Numbered from the stretch's first letter, positions 15,931 to 26,335 are shown. The stretch: 58,552 nt of DNA from Planctomycetota bacterium (GCA_003389325.1 QQVE01000033.1:1-58552), one strand, 5' to 3'. A program made the numbers and translations. Notes: generated by a model not told the origin, from the sequence alone.

Positions 15931-17967
15931 TCACGTTTTTGGCCGGGGCGACCGGGTGGCGGGCTCGGCAGCACGAGCCCGCAGCTTCTTGGCCGGGGTG
16001 CCGGACTTTTTCTTAGCCGGGGAGCGCGTGGGATGCGGACGCTCAGCCTGGCCGATGAGCTCGTACAGGAAGCGGCTGGGAACCGACGGCCGCGGCTTCC
16101 CCCACTTCATGCGGGTCAACGCCAGCGAGATCGTGAGGCGATCCTGGGCCCGCGTGATGCCGACGTAGCAGAGCCGCCGCTCTTCGTCGATGGCGCTGCC
16201 CTCGATTTCGATCGAGCGCTTGTGGGGGAGCAGTCCCTCTTCGAGCCCCACCAGGTAGACCTGTGGAAACTCGAGGCCTTTGGCGCTGTGCAGCGTCATC
16301 AGCGCGATCGCGTCGCGTTTGAGTTGCTGCTCCTTGTCCTGCTCGCTTTGGCGGTCGCCCAGGGCCACCTCGTCCAGGAACCCGGCCAGCGTCGGCCGCC
16401 GGGCACGCTTGGCATAGGCTCCCACCGTGTTGACGACTTCCTCGACCGCCGCCCACCGCGCCTGCTGTTCCTGCGGGTCCTTGTAAACCCGCACGAGTTC
16501 GTCGCCGTAGCCGATCGCCGCGATCAACTCGGAAACGGTTTCGACCAACCCGCCTTTCTCTGCCCGACGGCGGAAATCTTCGATCAGCTTGCGGAAGCTT
16601 CGCGCCGCTTCGGCCGCCGCGGGCGTGACTCCTTCGATCCGGCCAGCCTTGGGCAGCACGTCCCACAGCGGCTTGCCGGCAGAGATAGCGCCGGCGACGA
16701 GCGCTTCCTGTGCCTTGGTACCCAGCCCGCGGGGCGGTGTGTTCATCACGCGCCGCAGGGCCACTTCGTCGCTGGGCGTGACCAAGAGTTTCAAATAGGC
16801 CAGGATGTCGCGCACCTCGCGTCGATCGAAGAACGACATACCGCCCACCAGCACGTAGGGCAGCTTCGCCTTGCGCAGCTCCGCCTCGAACGGGCGAGGC
16901 TGTTCGTTCGTGCGGAACAAGATCGCGAAGTCGCGTGCCCGGGCCGTACCCGCCTCGAGCCGCGCGCGAATGTCGGCGACGATTTGGGCAGCCTCGGCCT
17001 CTTCGTCGGCACACTGCACGATCTGCGGCCGCTCTCCGCCGGTGCGCGCCGCGCGCAGCACCTTGTCGTGCCGCACGGCGTTGAAGCGAATCAATCGGTT
17101 GGCCAGCGACAGGATCGCCTCGGTCGAGCGATAGTTTTCTTCCAGGCGCACGACCTTGGCATCGGGCCAATCGTGGCGGAAGCGGAGAATGTGCGATACC
17201 TCGGCGCCGCGCCATCCGTAGATCGACTGATCGTCGTCGCCCACGACGCACAGGTTGCGATGCCCGTCGGCCAGGGCGCGAACGATCCGATACTGGCTGG
17301 CGTTGGTGTCCTGGTACTCATCGACCAGCAGATGGGCGAACCGCCGGGCTTCGCTCTGCCGCACGTCGGCAAAACGCGCGAAAAGCTCCTCGGTGCACAG
17401 CAGCAGATCGTCGAAGTCGACGGCGCCTGCGTTCTTGAGCGCCTGCTGGTAGCGTCGGTAAGCCATCGAAGCCAGATGCTCGCGGTCACTCGTGGCCAGC
17501 GAAGCCGCCTTGTCGGGCCGCACCGATAGGGTTTTCCAACGACCGATCAGCGCCAGCAGATCGCCCGGACGCAGCGCCGCGTCAGGCACCTTGATCTCGC
17601 GCAGGGCCCCGCGGGCCAGGCTTTCCTGGTCGCCGCGGTCGTAGATGGCAAAGTTGGCCGGATAACCCAGCCGGGGAGCATGGCGTCTGAGGATGCGCAC
17701 GCAGAGTGAGTGGAACGTCGAAATCTCGGGTTTGACCTCGAGTCGCTTTCCCAGCAAGGCGGCGGCCCGCTGCTGCATTTCGGTGGCGGCCTTGTTGGTG
17801 AAGGTGACTGCCAGAATGCGATCGGGCCGGGTGCCGTGTTTGATCAACTCGGCAATGCGGTAGGTAACGACGCGCGTCTTGCCGGTGCCGGCGCCGGCCA
17901 GCACCAGCAGCGGCCCGGCAAGCGTCGACACGGCGGCGTGCTGAGCGGGGTTGAGGCCGTGCGCCAT
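15931..17967 (-). CDS. UvrD/Rep/PcrA family superfamily 1 DNA helicase
   Basis: A 678-residue 3'-5' helicase. Residues 5-12 are the Q-motif region (LNPAQHAA), Walker A is GAGTGKT at 25-31, motif Ia is VTFTNKAA, motif II is DEYQDT (about 218), motif III is GDDDQSIYGWRGA, motif IV is EENYRS, motif V is LMTLHSAKGLEF and motif VI is EERRLCYVGITRAQ. The C-terminal tail after about 635 is short, basic and Lys/Pro/Ala rich. It should unwind DNA in repair and replication restart. ATG at 17967 is preferred over a TTG three codons upstream. It is transcribed towards the YhaO/YhaN-like pair with a 144-bp gap, giving a minus-strand block of DNA maintenance genes. Rep, PcrA and UvrD cannot be told apart by eye. 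Confidence 0.92.
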   Translation of the reverse strand: MAHGLNPAQHAAVSTLAGPLLVLAGAGTGKTRVVTYRIAELIKHGTRPDRILAVTFTNKAATEMQQRAAALLGKRLEVKPEISTFHSLCVRILRRHAPRLGYPANFAIYDRGDQESLARGALREIKVPDAALRPGDLLALIGRWKTLSVRPDKAASLATSDREHLASMAYRRYQQALKNAGAVDFDDLLLCTEELFARFADVRQSEARRFAHLLVDEYQDTNASQYRIVRALADGHRNLCVVGDDDQSIYGWRGAEVSHILRFRHDWPDAKVVRLEENYRSTEAILSLANRLIRFNAVRHDKVLRAARTGGERPQIVQCADEEAEAAQIVADIRARLEAGTARARDFAILFRTNEQPRPFEAELRKAKLPYVLVGGMSFFDRREVRDILAYLKLLVTPSDEVALRRVMNTPPRGLGTKAQEALVAGAISAGKPLWDVLPKAGRIEGVTPAAAEAARSFRKLIEDFRRRAEKGGLVETVSELIAAIGYGDELVRVYKDPQEQQARWAAVEEVVNTVGAYAKRARRPTLAGFLDEVALGDRQSEQDKEQQLKRDAIALMTLHSAKGLEFPQVYLVGLEEGLLPHKRSIEIEGSAIDEERRLCYVGITRAQDRLTISLALTRMKWGKPRPSVPSRFLYELIGQAERPHPTRSPAKKKSGTPAKKLRARAAEPATRSPRPKT

Positions 17968-18018
17968 GTGCGGCAATTTCGTCCGTGAGAGCCGGCGGCA
18001 GGCGCGCCCGTCGCCCGG

Positions 18019-19371
18019 CTAAGATTTCTTCTGGATGCAGTACACGCGGGCCGAGGTGCGGATGATCAGCTTGTCGCCCACGATCGCGGGCGTGGACATG
18101 CACATGTCGTCTTCGGCCAGCGTGTTGGTGTGTAGTATCTCGAAATCTTTGCCGGCCGCAATGACGAAGGTCACGCCGTCTTCGTTCAAACAGAACACGC
18201 GATTGTTGTAGGCCCAGGGCGAGGCGGTGAAGGCCTTGCCGTCGGGAATTCGCTTCTTGGAATACACTTCCTCGCCGGTTTGAGCATCGAAGCTGGCGAA
18301 AAAGCCCTGGTCGTAAAGCACGTACAGCTGACCTTTGTACAGCAGCGTCGAGGGGTTGTACGGACCGGCCCCCTCCTTGCTCCAAATCACGTACTCGTTG
18401 CTGGTTTCGCCGTCGGCCAGGCTGATGTCGCCCGAGGCACCGGGACGCACGGCGTAGATGGGCTTCTTCTTGTCCAGCACGTAGCCGGAGCTGAGATAGA
18501 GCGTGTCGCCGTCGGCATAGGGGGTGGCAATCGTGATGCTCGACATGCCGCCCAGCTCCCACAACAAGCGGCCTTCCAGATCGTAGGACCGATTCATACC
18601 TGTGGCGGGAATCACCAGTTCGGTGCGCTGGCTGTTTTCCCAGATGAACGGCGTGGCCCAATTGCTCTTCTCGTCGCGCTCGACGCGGAAAATCTGTTCG
18701 CCCGTGCGGGCATCGAGTGCCAACAGGTACGACTCTTCGTCGTTATCGTTGACCACGTAGACGCGACCCTCGTGCACCACGGGCGAGGCGGCGGTGCCCC
18801 AGCCGTAGCGCATCTTGTGCGGCTCGATCAGATGGCTCCAGAGGAGCTTGCCGTCGAGGTCGTAGCAGAACAGCCCCACGTTGCCGAAGTAGGCATAGAC
18901 CCGTTCACCGTCGGTGACCGGCGTTTCCGAGGCATAGCTGTTCTTCAAGTGGATCGGTGTGGCGGGAATGCCCTGGTGAGCCAACTGCTCCCACAACACG
19001 CGCCCGTCATCGAGGTCGAGGCACACGACTTTCCACTGGTGTTCCGATTCCGGCGGCTTCGGCCGGTTGCCGCCGAAGTACAGGCCCTTCTTCGGTTCTT
19101 CGGCCTCGCCGAGATTGACTACGCTGGTCAGAAAGATGCGTTCGCCCCAGACGATCGGGCTCGACCAACCGCGGCCCTTGAGATCCGTTTTCCAGGCGAC
19201 GTTCTCCGTGGCGCTCCAGGTGTCGGGCAGGTTGCTGTTGTCGGCCACACCGAGCGAGTCGGCACCACGGAATTGCGGCCAGTTCTCCTGCGCGCTGCTC
19301 GCCGCGACAAGCACCGTACCGAGGAACGCCCAGGCGAAAACCAAAGAAAAACGCAGCATGCCGGCGCTCAT
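18019..19371 (-). CDS. Secreted PQQ-like beta-propeller repeat protein
   Basis: A 450-residue exported protein. The N-terminus MSAGMLRFSLVFAWAFLG is a signal peptide ending near SSAQ. NWPQFRGADSLGV is the typical opening of planctomycete outer-membrane-biogenesis BamB-like or PQQ-like propellers. Blades follow with repeated W..DL.G, VYAYFG..LFCYDLDGKLLW and ETPVTDGERVYAY patterns. No catalytic residues are visible, so it may act as a scaffold or binding protein in the periplasm. The start was chosen at ATG 19371 because GGGAAAGG sits just upstream; an in-frame start 27 bases earlier lacks this. It stands apart from its neighbours by strand-consistent but long gaps. Confidence 0.85.
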   Translation of the reverse strand: MSAGMLRFSLVFAWAFLGTVLVAASSAQENWPQFRGADSLGVADNSNLPDTWSATENVAWKTDLKGRGWSSPIVWGERIFLTSVVNLGEAEEPKKGLYFGGNRPKPPESEHQWKVVCLDLDDGRVLWEQLAHQGIPATPIHLKNSYASETPVTDGERVYAYFGNVGLFCYDLDGKLLWSHLIEPHKMRYGWGTAASPVVHEGRVYVVNDNDEESYLLALDARTGEQIFRVERDEKSNWATPFIWENSQRTELVIPATGMNRSYDLEGRLLWELGGMSSITIATPYADGDTLYLSSGYVLDKKKPIYAVRPGASGDISLADGETSNEYVIWSKEGAGPYNPSTLLYKGQLYVLYDQGFFASFDAQTGEEVYSKKRIPDGKAFTASPWAYNNRVFCLNEDGVTFVIAAGKDFEILHTNTLAEDDMCMSTPAIVGDKLIIRTSARVYCIQKKS

Positions 19372-19602
19372 GTGACACCTTTCCCAACCCCAGCGCAACG
19401 TGCGGGGCTGTTACCAGCGGGTGATTGCACAGCTCAACCAGAACGGTACCAGATGGGGGCAAGTGCGCTTGATCCTAGACCGCGGGCGGGGGGCGGTCAA
19501 GCGAGACGTTTGCCCCGATGCGAGAGAGCAGCACACCTCGGGAAGAAACGCCTGCGTCGGCGCCGTATTGCCTGCGCAAGCCGCTCGGCGAGCGCGCACA
19601 GC

Positions 19603-21066
19603 TTACCCCTTGATCACGCCGACGGGCCGCAGCCGGGCCACCTTTTTGGCCAATGCGGCGCGATCGACGACATTCACCACCAAGTCGACATTCTTGTACG
19701 CGTCGGGCTGTTCTTCGGCCAGGCCCTTCCAGCTACGGGCACGGGCGATGACGCCGCGTTCGGCCAGTTCCTGGTCGATGCGGCGGCCCTGCGAGGCCTT
19801 CACCGCGGCGGTGCGGCTCAACACACGGCCAGCACCGTGACAGGCGCTGCCGAAGCTGTGCTGCATGCTGCCGTCCTGCCCGACCAGCACCCAACTGGCG
19901 CGCCCCATGTCGCCGGGAATGATCACCGGCTGACCGATCTGGCGGTACGCGGCCGGGGTCTCCGGATGCGAAGGCGGAAAGGCGCGCGTCGCCCCCTTGC
20001 GATGCACCCAGACGCGCTTCTGCTGGTCGCCCACCTGATGCTCCTCGAACTTGGCGATGTTGTGGGCCACGTCGTAGACCAGGCTCATTCCAAGCTCTTC
20101 CCAGGAGCGATTGAAGATCGTCTCAAAGCACTCGCGGGCCTGCCACATCAGCAACTGGCGGTTGCACCAGGCGTAGTTGGCCGCCGCACACATGGCGCCG
20201 ATATACTCCTGGCCCTCGGGACTCTCGATCGGCGCGCACACGAGCTGCCGGTCGGGCAGTTCGATGCCGTATTTGGCCGGCGCCCCGCGCAGCATCTTCA
20301 GCGCGTCGTCGCACACCTGGTAGCCCAGCCCGCGCGAGCCCGAATGGATCAACACGACGACCTGGTCCTGCTTCAGACCCATGGCGGCCGCGGCGCGCTC
20401 GTCGTGAACTGAGTCGACGACTTGCACCTCGAGAAAGTGGTTGCCCGAACCGAGCGTGCCACACTGGTCGAAGCCGCGCTGGAGCGCGCGCCGGCTGACC
20501 AGATCGGGCTCGGCGCCGGGCAGGCAGCCGCGGGCTTCGGTGTGTTCGATGTCGCTCTCGACGGCCAGGCCGCGCCCGAGCAGAAAGCCCACGCCCTCGC
20601 CCATCAGGCGGCGCAGTTGGTCGTGCGAGAAGCGATACTTGCCGCCGCGGCCCGTACCCGTGGGCACCTGGCGGTAGAGTTCCTCGACGAGTTGCGTCTT
20701 CACCGGCTCGACGTCCGCGCGGGTCAGGTTCGAACGCACCAGGCGCACGCCACAGTTGATGTCGTAGCCCACCCCACCCGGCGAGATGACGCCGCCTTCG
20801 GCCGGATCGGTAGCGCAGACGCCGCCGATGCAGAAACCGTAGCCCCAGTGGATGTCCGGCATCGCCAAACTGGCCGACTGGATCCCCGGCAGGTAAGCCA
20901 CGTTGGCCACCTGTTCCAGGGCCTGGTCCTCGCGAATCAGGTCCAACAGCGCATCGTCGGCATACACGATGCCGTCGACCCGCATCCCTTCGCGATACGA
21001 CTTGGGGATCCGCCACGACACGTCGTCGATGCGTTCCAGCGGTCCGGTGTACTTCTGCTTCGCCAT
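19603..21066 (-). CDS. rtcB: RNA-splicing ligase RtcB
   Basis: A 487-residue GTP-dependent RNA ligase that joins 2',3'-cyclic phosphate (or 3'-phosphate) ends to 5'-hydroxyl ends, used for tRNA splicing elsewhere and RNA repair in bacteria. All key residues are visible: metal ligands Cys105 (DINCGVRL), His210 (GSGNHFLEV), His241 (HSGSRGLG) and His335 (AHNIAKFE), and the guanylated His410 in GSACHGAGR. It lies 47 bp downstream of the archease gene on the same strand, its known activator. ATG 21066 begins MAKQKYTGPLERID, which fits the family; a longer in-frame extension overlaps archease and is rejected. A hairpin sits in the 47-bp gap. Confidence 0.96.
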   Translation of the reverse strand: MAKQKYTGPLERIDDVSWRIPKSYREGMRVDGIVYADDALLDLIREDQALEQVANVAYLPGIQSASLAMPDIHWGYGFCIGGVCATDPAEGGVISPGGVGYDINCGVRLVRSNLTRADVEPVKTQLVEELYRQVPTGTGRGGKYRFSHDQLRRLMGEGVGFLLGRGLAVESDIEHTEARGCLPGAEPDLVSRRALQRGFDQCGTLGSGNHFLEVQVVDSVHDERAAAAMGLKQDQVVVLIHSGSRGLGYQVCDDALKMLRGAPAKYGIELPDRQLVCAPIESPEGQEYIGAMCAAANYAWCNRQLLMWQARECFETIFNRSWEELGMSLVYDVAHNIAKFEEHQVGDQQKRVWVHRKGATRAFPPSHPETPAAYRQIGQPVIIPGDMGRASWVLVGQDGSMQHSFGSACHGAGRVLSRTAAVKASQGRRIDQELAERGVIARARSWKGLAEEQPDAYKNVDLVVNVVDRAALAKKVARLRPVGVIKG

Positions 21067-21090
21067 GATGTTGCCTGTTGGTTCGTGGTT

Positions 21091-21113
21091 CGCGAAGCTT
21101 CGTGTGCTTCGCG
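21091..21113 (-). promoter_or_regulatory. Hairpin in the archease-rtcB intercistronic gap
   Basis: CGCGAAGC and GCTTCGCG form a perfect 8-bp stem with a 7-base loop, starting directly after the archease stop codon (21114-21116) and 24 bases before the rtcB ATG. There is no T-tract, so it is not a simple terminator. It could tune the ratio of the two proteins or mark an RNA processing site; that role is inference. Confidence 0.45.
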
Positions 21114-21524
21114 CTAAATGTCGACAATCACCTCGGCCAGCCAGCGGGCGCCTTGCCGCTCGAGCTTCAGCCCGTGATAGGTGATTGCCTTGACTTCGTG
21201 ATCGAGGACGTGTCGTTCCGCATCGATGGGCTCTCCGCCGGCGGTAGCCTTGAGGCCCTGCTCGCCGATTGTCACTTCGAAGCGGCACAGCAACAGGTGC
21301 TGCACTTCGTAGTGGTAGAGCAACTCGTTGAGCCAGTCGAACAACAACAGGTCGGAGACCTCGCCCTCGATCGCCAGCTCGATCGATTCGCGCGGCTGAA
21401 CGCTGTCCAATTCGACGATCATCGAGAACAGCCCGCGGGCGGCGTCGACGAACACCGTGGCGATGTCGTCGGCCCAAACCCGCAATCCCAGATCGGCCGT
21501 GTGCTCGAACGTTTCGTAGGGCAT
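21114..21524 (-). CDS. Archease (RtcB activator)
   Basis: A 136-residue protein matching the archease family (about 130-150 residues). It opens with YETFEHTADLGLRVWA, the family's HTAD signature with the metal-binding Asp, continues with DLLLFDWLNELLYHYEV, and ends in GARWLAEVIVDI, where the C-terminal Asp is the usual metal ligand. Archease speeds guanylation of RtcB and widens its substrate range. The gene is first in an operon with rtcB. Its promoter must lie in the 205-bp gap shared with the divergent thioredoxin gene. Confidence 0.93.
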   Translation of the reverse strand: MPYETFEHTADLGLRVWADDIATVFVDAARGLFSMIVELDSVQPRESIELAIEGEVSDLLLFDWLNELLYHYEVQHLLLCRFEVTIGEQGLKATAGGEPIDAERHVLDHEVKAITYHGLKLERQGARWLAEVIVDI

Positions 21525-21611
21525 TCGGTGGGCTCCGGAGGGGACTTCTCGGCACGAGAACTGCCGATAGGCGGATTATAGGCCAGCGTCCCACCCGCGC
21601 GCGGGTATTCG

Positions 21612-21639
21612 TTGACACCCGCTATCACCCCCCTATAAT
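21612..21639 (+). promoter_or_regulatory. Consensus sigma-70 promoter for the thioredoxin gene
   Basis: TTGACA (21612-21617) and TATAAT (21634-21639) are both perfect consensus hexamers with a 16-base spacer. The predicted transcript start is near 21646, giving an untranslated leader of about 85 bases before trxA. Such a perfect promoter suggests strong housekeeping expression. Confidence 0.8.
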
Positions 21640-21729
21640 TCTCACACTTGGTTCGTCTTCACCTTAGACCTGCCGCGAGCCGATTGGGTTCGTATTGCGA
21701 TCTAGAACCTCCCTGCAGGAGTAGCAGAA

Positions 21730-22056
21730 ATGGGCAACGCCACAGAATTTACCGACGCCAATTTCCAGTCCGAGGTTCTGCAGTCTTCCGAGCCGGTGCT
21801 GGTCGACTTTTGGGCTCCGTGGTGCGGTCCGTGCCGCATGATCGCGCCGGTGGTCGAAGAACTGGCCGCCGAGTACAACGGCTCGGTCAAGGTCGGCAAA
21901 GTGAACATCGACGACAATCCCGGCCCCGCCCAGACGTACGGCGTGATGAACATTCCCACGCTGCTGCTGTTCAAGCAGGGCGAGGTCGTCGACCGCTTCG
22001 TCGGGGTGCAACCCAAAGCCAAGTTGCAGGAAGCGCTGGACGCCGCCAAGGGTTAA
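21730..22056 (+). CDS. trxA: Thioredoxin
   Basis: A 108-residue cytoplasmic disulfide reductase of normal thioredoxin length. The redox motif is WCGPC with cysteines at 32 and 35, preceded by DFWAPW. The cis-proline motif NIPTLLLF (about residue 75) and the buried Asp26 are present. It delivers electrons from thioredoxin reductase to ribonucleotide reductase, methionine sulfoxide reductases and others. ATG 21730 has AGGAG 8 bases upstream. The gene is a single transcription unit, with a consensus promoter upstream and a strong Rho-independent terminator 28 bases after the stop. Confidence 0.97.
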   Translation: MGNATEFTDANFQSEVLQSSEPVLVDFWAPWCGPCRMIAPVVEELAAEYNGSVKVGKVNIDDNPGPAQTYGVMNIPTLLLFKQGEVVDRFVGVQPKAKLQEALDAAKG

Positions 22057-22083
22057 AGCCCCGCCCAAACACCGAGACAGCGA

Positions 22084-22115
22084 AAGCCTGGCGATCGAAT
22101 CGCCGGGCTTTTTTT
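22084..22115 (+). terminator. Rho-independent terminator after trxA
   Basis: AAGCCTGGCGA (22084-22094) pairs with TCGCCGGGCTT (22100-22110) through an 11-bp stem with one G-T wobble and a 5-base loop, followed by a run of seven T residues ending at 22115. Confidence 0.9.
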
Positions 22116-22317
22116 CGGCCTGCTGGCGCCGCTAGCAGGGGCGCCCTGCGAGTACGCGCACGGCGGATCGCGGCCTCTCGCACCCACAAACACTCAACTG
22201 CGCGGGGTGCCGGAGCCGATTCCAACACCTGGGCAAACTTTACCGGTTAAGTTCGCCCACAACGTCTTGCCCTCGTCTGGCAGGACGACGCAGAAATCGC
22301 GCGCGTGGTGTCTTCTG

Positions 22318-23583
22318 ATGGCAGACCAAGAATCTCTCGACGGTCGGACTCCCGACGGCGCACCGCCGGGACTGGCAGGCCCGGCTACCCGGGTCGACCC
22401 GGCCCATCCGCGCGCCGACGCATCGCCGACACCGACACCAGCGCCGGCACCGGCCGAGCCCGTGGCGGCGTTTGAGCGCACGCCGGCCGCCACCGCCCAG
22501 CACGTCCGATTGCAGGCAGCGCAATTGGCCACGCACTTGCAGCGGCAACAGTCGGCCGTCGATCACCGCGAGGCCGAACTCAACGCCCGCACGGCCGCCA
22601 TCGAGAACCAGATGCGCGGTGCGCGGTTATGGCTCGACGAGCGCCACGCCGAGTTGGCGACCGCCCAGGAAGAACTCGATCGCCGCGAGCGCGAGCTTAC
22701 GGCCCGCGAGGCCGAGCTGAACGCGGCGGGCACGCGCCGCTCGCTGCCCGCCGATGCCACGGAGTTGGAACGCAAGGCCGTGGAACTGGAACGCCGCGAG
22801 GCCGAGCTCGAAGCCATGGCCGGACGCGTGGCGCAGCGTTTCGAAGCCAGCGAGAGCCAACTGCCTCCCACCGCCGCCCAAGCGCTTGCGCGGCAGCGGG
22901 CACACCTGGAGCGGGCCGAAAAGATGCTCGCCAGCGCCCAGGCCGAAGTCGAACGCCAGCGCCGCACTCTCCACGAGCAGCAACGAGAGCATGCCGAAGC
23001 CGCCGAGGCCGAGCAGCGCCGTTTGGCAGCGATCGAGCAGCGGCACGCCGAGGAACACAAGCGGCAGCAGCAACAACTAAAACGCCTGGCCGACGGCTTG
23101 GCGGCTCGCGAGGCGGCACTCGAGCGGACGCGAAACGAGGTCAAGCACGGGCAGCAAGACGCTCTCGAGATGCGGCTGGCCACCGAGGAGCTGTGGTCGC
23201 GGTTGTGCGGAACGATGGCGCCCGCGGCCCTGGTACAGTCCTTGGCCGAGGTACGACGCAAATTGGCCGCGGAGTGGGCTTCTCAAAAGAAGGAGCTGAA
23301 CGAAGAGCGCACGCAATTGCAGGAGCTTGCCAAACGATTGGCCGAGCAGCACGACAAGCTGTCCCAGCAGCGGACTGAAGCTCAAACCTGGGTCGACCGT
23401 CGCCGGCTCGAGCTGGAGGAATCGGCCTCCGTGCTGGCCGCGCGCGAGCGGCAACTCGAACAGCAACAGGCTCAACTCGCCGACCGCCTTGCCGAATGGC
23501 AAACCGAGCGTTCCAAGCTGGAACAGGAAGTCCGCACGCTGTTGAGCAAAGCCGAGTCGCCTGGCAGCTGCGCTGCTGCCTAG
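22318..23583 (+). CDS. Large coiled-coil protein, unknown function
   Basis: About 421 residues from ATG 22318. The first 70 are Pro/Ala/Asp rich and disordered (PTPTPAPAPAEP). The rest, to about residue 410, is almost continuous coiled coil rich in E, A, R, Q and L, with repeated motifs such as RREAELEA and ARERQLEQQ. There is no signal peptide, membrane segment or enzyme motif. One short non-coiled island (LWSRLCGTMAPAALVQSLAEVRR, split here across about 275-297) breaks the coil and could be a binding site. It may be a cytoplasmic scaffold or filament. A GTG at 22207 would add 37 residues without resemblance. The gene is not clearly in an operon. Confidence 0.7.
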   Translation: MADQESLDGRTPDGAPPGLAGPATRVDPAHPRADASPTPTPAPAPAEPVAAFERTPAATAQHVRLQAAQLATHLQRQQSAVDHREAELNARTAAIENQMRGARLWLDERHAELATAQEELDRRERELTAREAELNAAGTRRSLPADATELERKAVELERREAELEAMAGRVAQRFEASESQLPPTAAQALARQRAHLERAEKMLASAQAEVERQRRTLHEQQREHAEAAEAEQRRLAAIEQRHAEEHKRQQQQLKRLADGLAAREAALERTRNEVKHGQQDALEMRLATEELWSRLCGTMAPAALVQSLAEVRRKLAAEWASQKKELNEERTQLQELAKRLAEQHDKLSQQRTEAQTWVDRRRLELEESASVLAARERQLEQQQAQLADRLAEWQTERSKLEQEVRTLLSKAESPGSCAAA

Positions 23584-23625
23584 GCTGGGCGCTTCAGCAA
23601 CGGCAGGCTCGTCGGCGCTCGTACG

Positions 23626-24441
23626 CTAGTCGTCGCCCTCGACGACTTTCTCGAGCTGCGTTTCGATTTCGGTCGGCTTTTCGGCGTCTTCCGACTCGCC
23701 CTTCTCGTCCGAAGCCGTGGCCAGTGCGAGCGACGCGCTGGCGGCCCGCATTCCCATGGCGATCTCCTGGCGGCTGAACCACGCTTCGCTGGTCCCGTTG
23801 AGATGCTCGATTCGCTTGCCGGCCAATTCTTCCCAGGACATGTCGTTGGCCAGGTGCCAGGCCGCGGCCTGTGCCACCCGCTGGTTCACTTTGTTGGCAC
23901 TCAAGGCAGCCAAGAGCTGCTCGACGCCCGGGCTATCGGTCAATTGCTTTAGTGGAACAATGCGGTAAGGAACTCCGGGGCGGGGATCCTTCTTGCCGTG
24001 TTCGAGGCAGACAGTGGCTACCTTAAGTTGGCCGAGTTGCTCGGGTGCAATGTTGAACATGCCGCCGCCGCCCATCATGCCGCCGCCGCCCATCATGCCG
24101 CCGCCGCCGATGCCTTGATTGCCGCCACCGCCGCCGCCACCACCGCCAACGCCACCGCCCACTTGGGCGAGGGCCGGTATTCCTGCAAACGCGGGCGGCA
24201 AATGCACGTTCAGCGGCTGCTGCGTGTTGTTCTTGATCAACAGCCGGGCCTGCTTGGCATCCTTGGGGATGAGCTCCACTTCGATCTCGCCCGTGTCAAT
24301 TCCGGCGAACAGCTCCACGGTGCGATCGTCGGGATTGGCCTCGCCGAGATTCTTGGTGAGATCCGCCGAGAGCGCTACCGCCGGCAGCACCAGCAGCGCG
24401 ACAAAACATGCACTGCGCAGCCAACTTTGTTGAGTCGTCAC
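23626..24441 (-). CDS. Secreted Gly/Met-rich planctomycete protein, unknown function
   Basis: A 271-residue exported protein. GTG 24441 has GGAGG 8 bases upstream and is followed by a clear signal peptide (LRSACFVALLVLPAVALSA). A folded beta-like segment (ELFAGIDTGEIEVELIPKD, LLIKNNTQQPLNVHLP) precedes a low-complexity Gly/Met stretch near residues 100-128 with repeats of GGGGMM. The C-terminal part is helical (VEQLLAALSANKVNQRVAQ, SWEELAGKRIEHL) and ends very acidic. The first part resembles a domain binding small ligands or other chains, but I do not recognise the family. An ATG-side extension of 52 codons is unlikely because it lacks resemblance and the signal peptide would then be internal. 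Confidence 0.7.
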   Translation of the reverse strand: MTTQQSWLRSACFVALLVLPAVALSADLTKNLGEANPDDRTVELFAGIDTGEIEVELIPKDAKQARLLIKNNTQQPLNVHLPPAFAGIPALAQVGGGVGGGGGGGGGNQGIGGGGMMGGGGMMGGGGMFNIAPEQLGQLKVATVCLEHGKKDPRPGVPYRIVPLKQLTDSPGVEQLLAALSANKVNQRVAQAAAWHLANDMSWEELAGKRIEHLNGTSEAWFSRQEIAMGMRAASASLALATASDEKGESEDAEKPTEIETQLEKVVEGDD

Positions 24442-24601
24442 GGGGAGGTCCTCCAGCTCGTTCTGTTCCGCGGAAATAGCAGGCGCGGTCGAGTGCCGCG
24501 ATCCCCTCCAGGATAATTCCTTTCCCCGAAAAAACCAAGTTTTTCGCCCTCGTCGCGGGCGGCTCGAGGAGGCCTGCCGGCGAAGAGCCCCTGACACTGC
24601 C

Positions 24602-24648
24602 CGAAAAAGCGAAAACCCGCCGAAACCATGCAGGTCTCGACGGGCTTT
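24602..24648 (-). terminator. Rho-independent terminator after groEL
   Basis: On the minus strand, AAAGCCCGTCGAGA (24648-24635) pairs with TTTCGGCGGGTTTT (24625-24612) as a 14-bp stem with a few G-T pairs and a 9-base loop, followed by a CTTTTTCG tract. It lies about 60 bases beyond the groEL stop. The plus-strand complement also has T residues, so it may serve both directions. Confidence 0.75.
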
Positions 24649-24709
24649 CGCACTATGCCCAACCGGCGGTCCGCCGCGGCGGTAACGCGCCGGATTAACC
24701 GGGAGTTGT

Positions 24710-26335
<1,626 letters not shown>

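Noticed and set aside
14803..17529. Very long open plus-strand frame (about 900 codons) opposite the helicase and metallophosphoesterase genes
   Set aside because: It is the complement of two clear conserved genes, crosses both, and its translation is Arg/Gln/Asp-rich with no family resemblance; an artefact of GC-rich codon use.
18280..20412. Plus-strand frame of about 710 codons over the PQQ-like and rtcB genes
   Set aside because: It spans two real minus-strand genes and the gap between them and shows no domain pattern.
21067..21618. N-terminal extension of rtcB from 21618
   Set aside because: It would run through the whole archease gene in another frame; the family start is at 21066.
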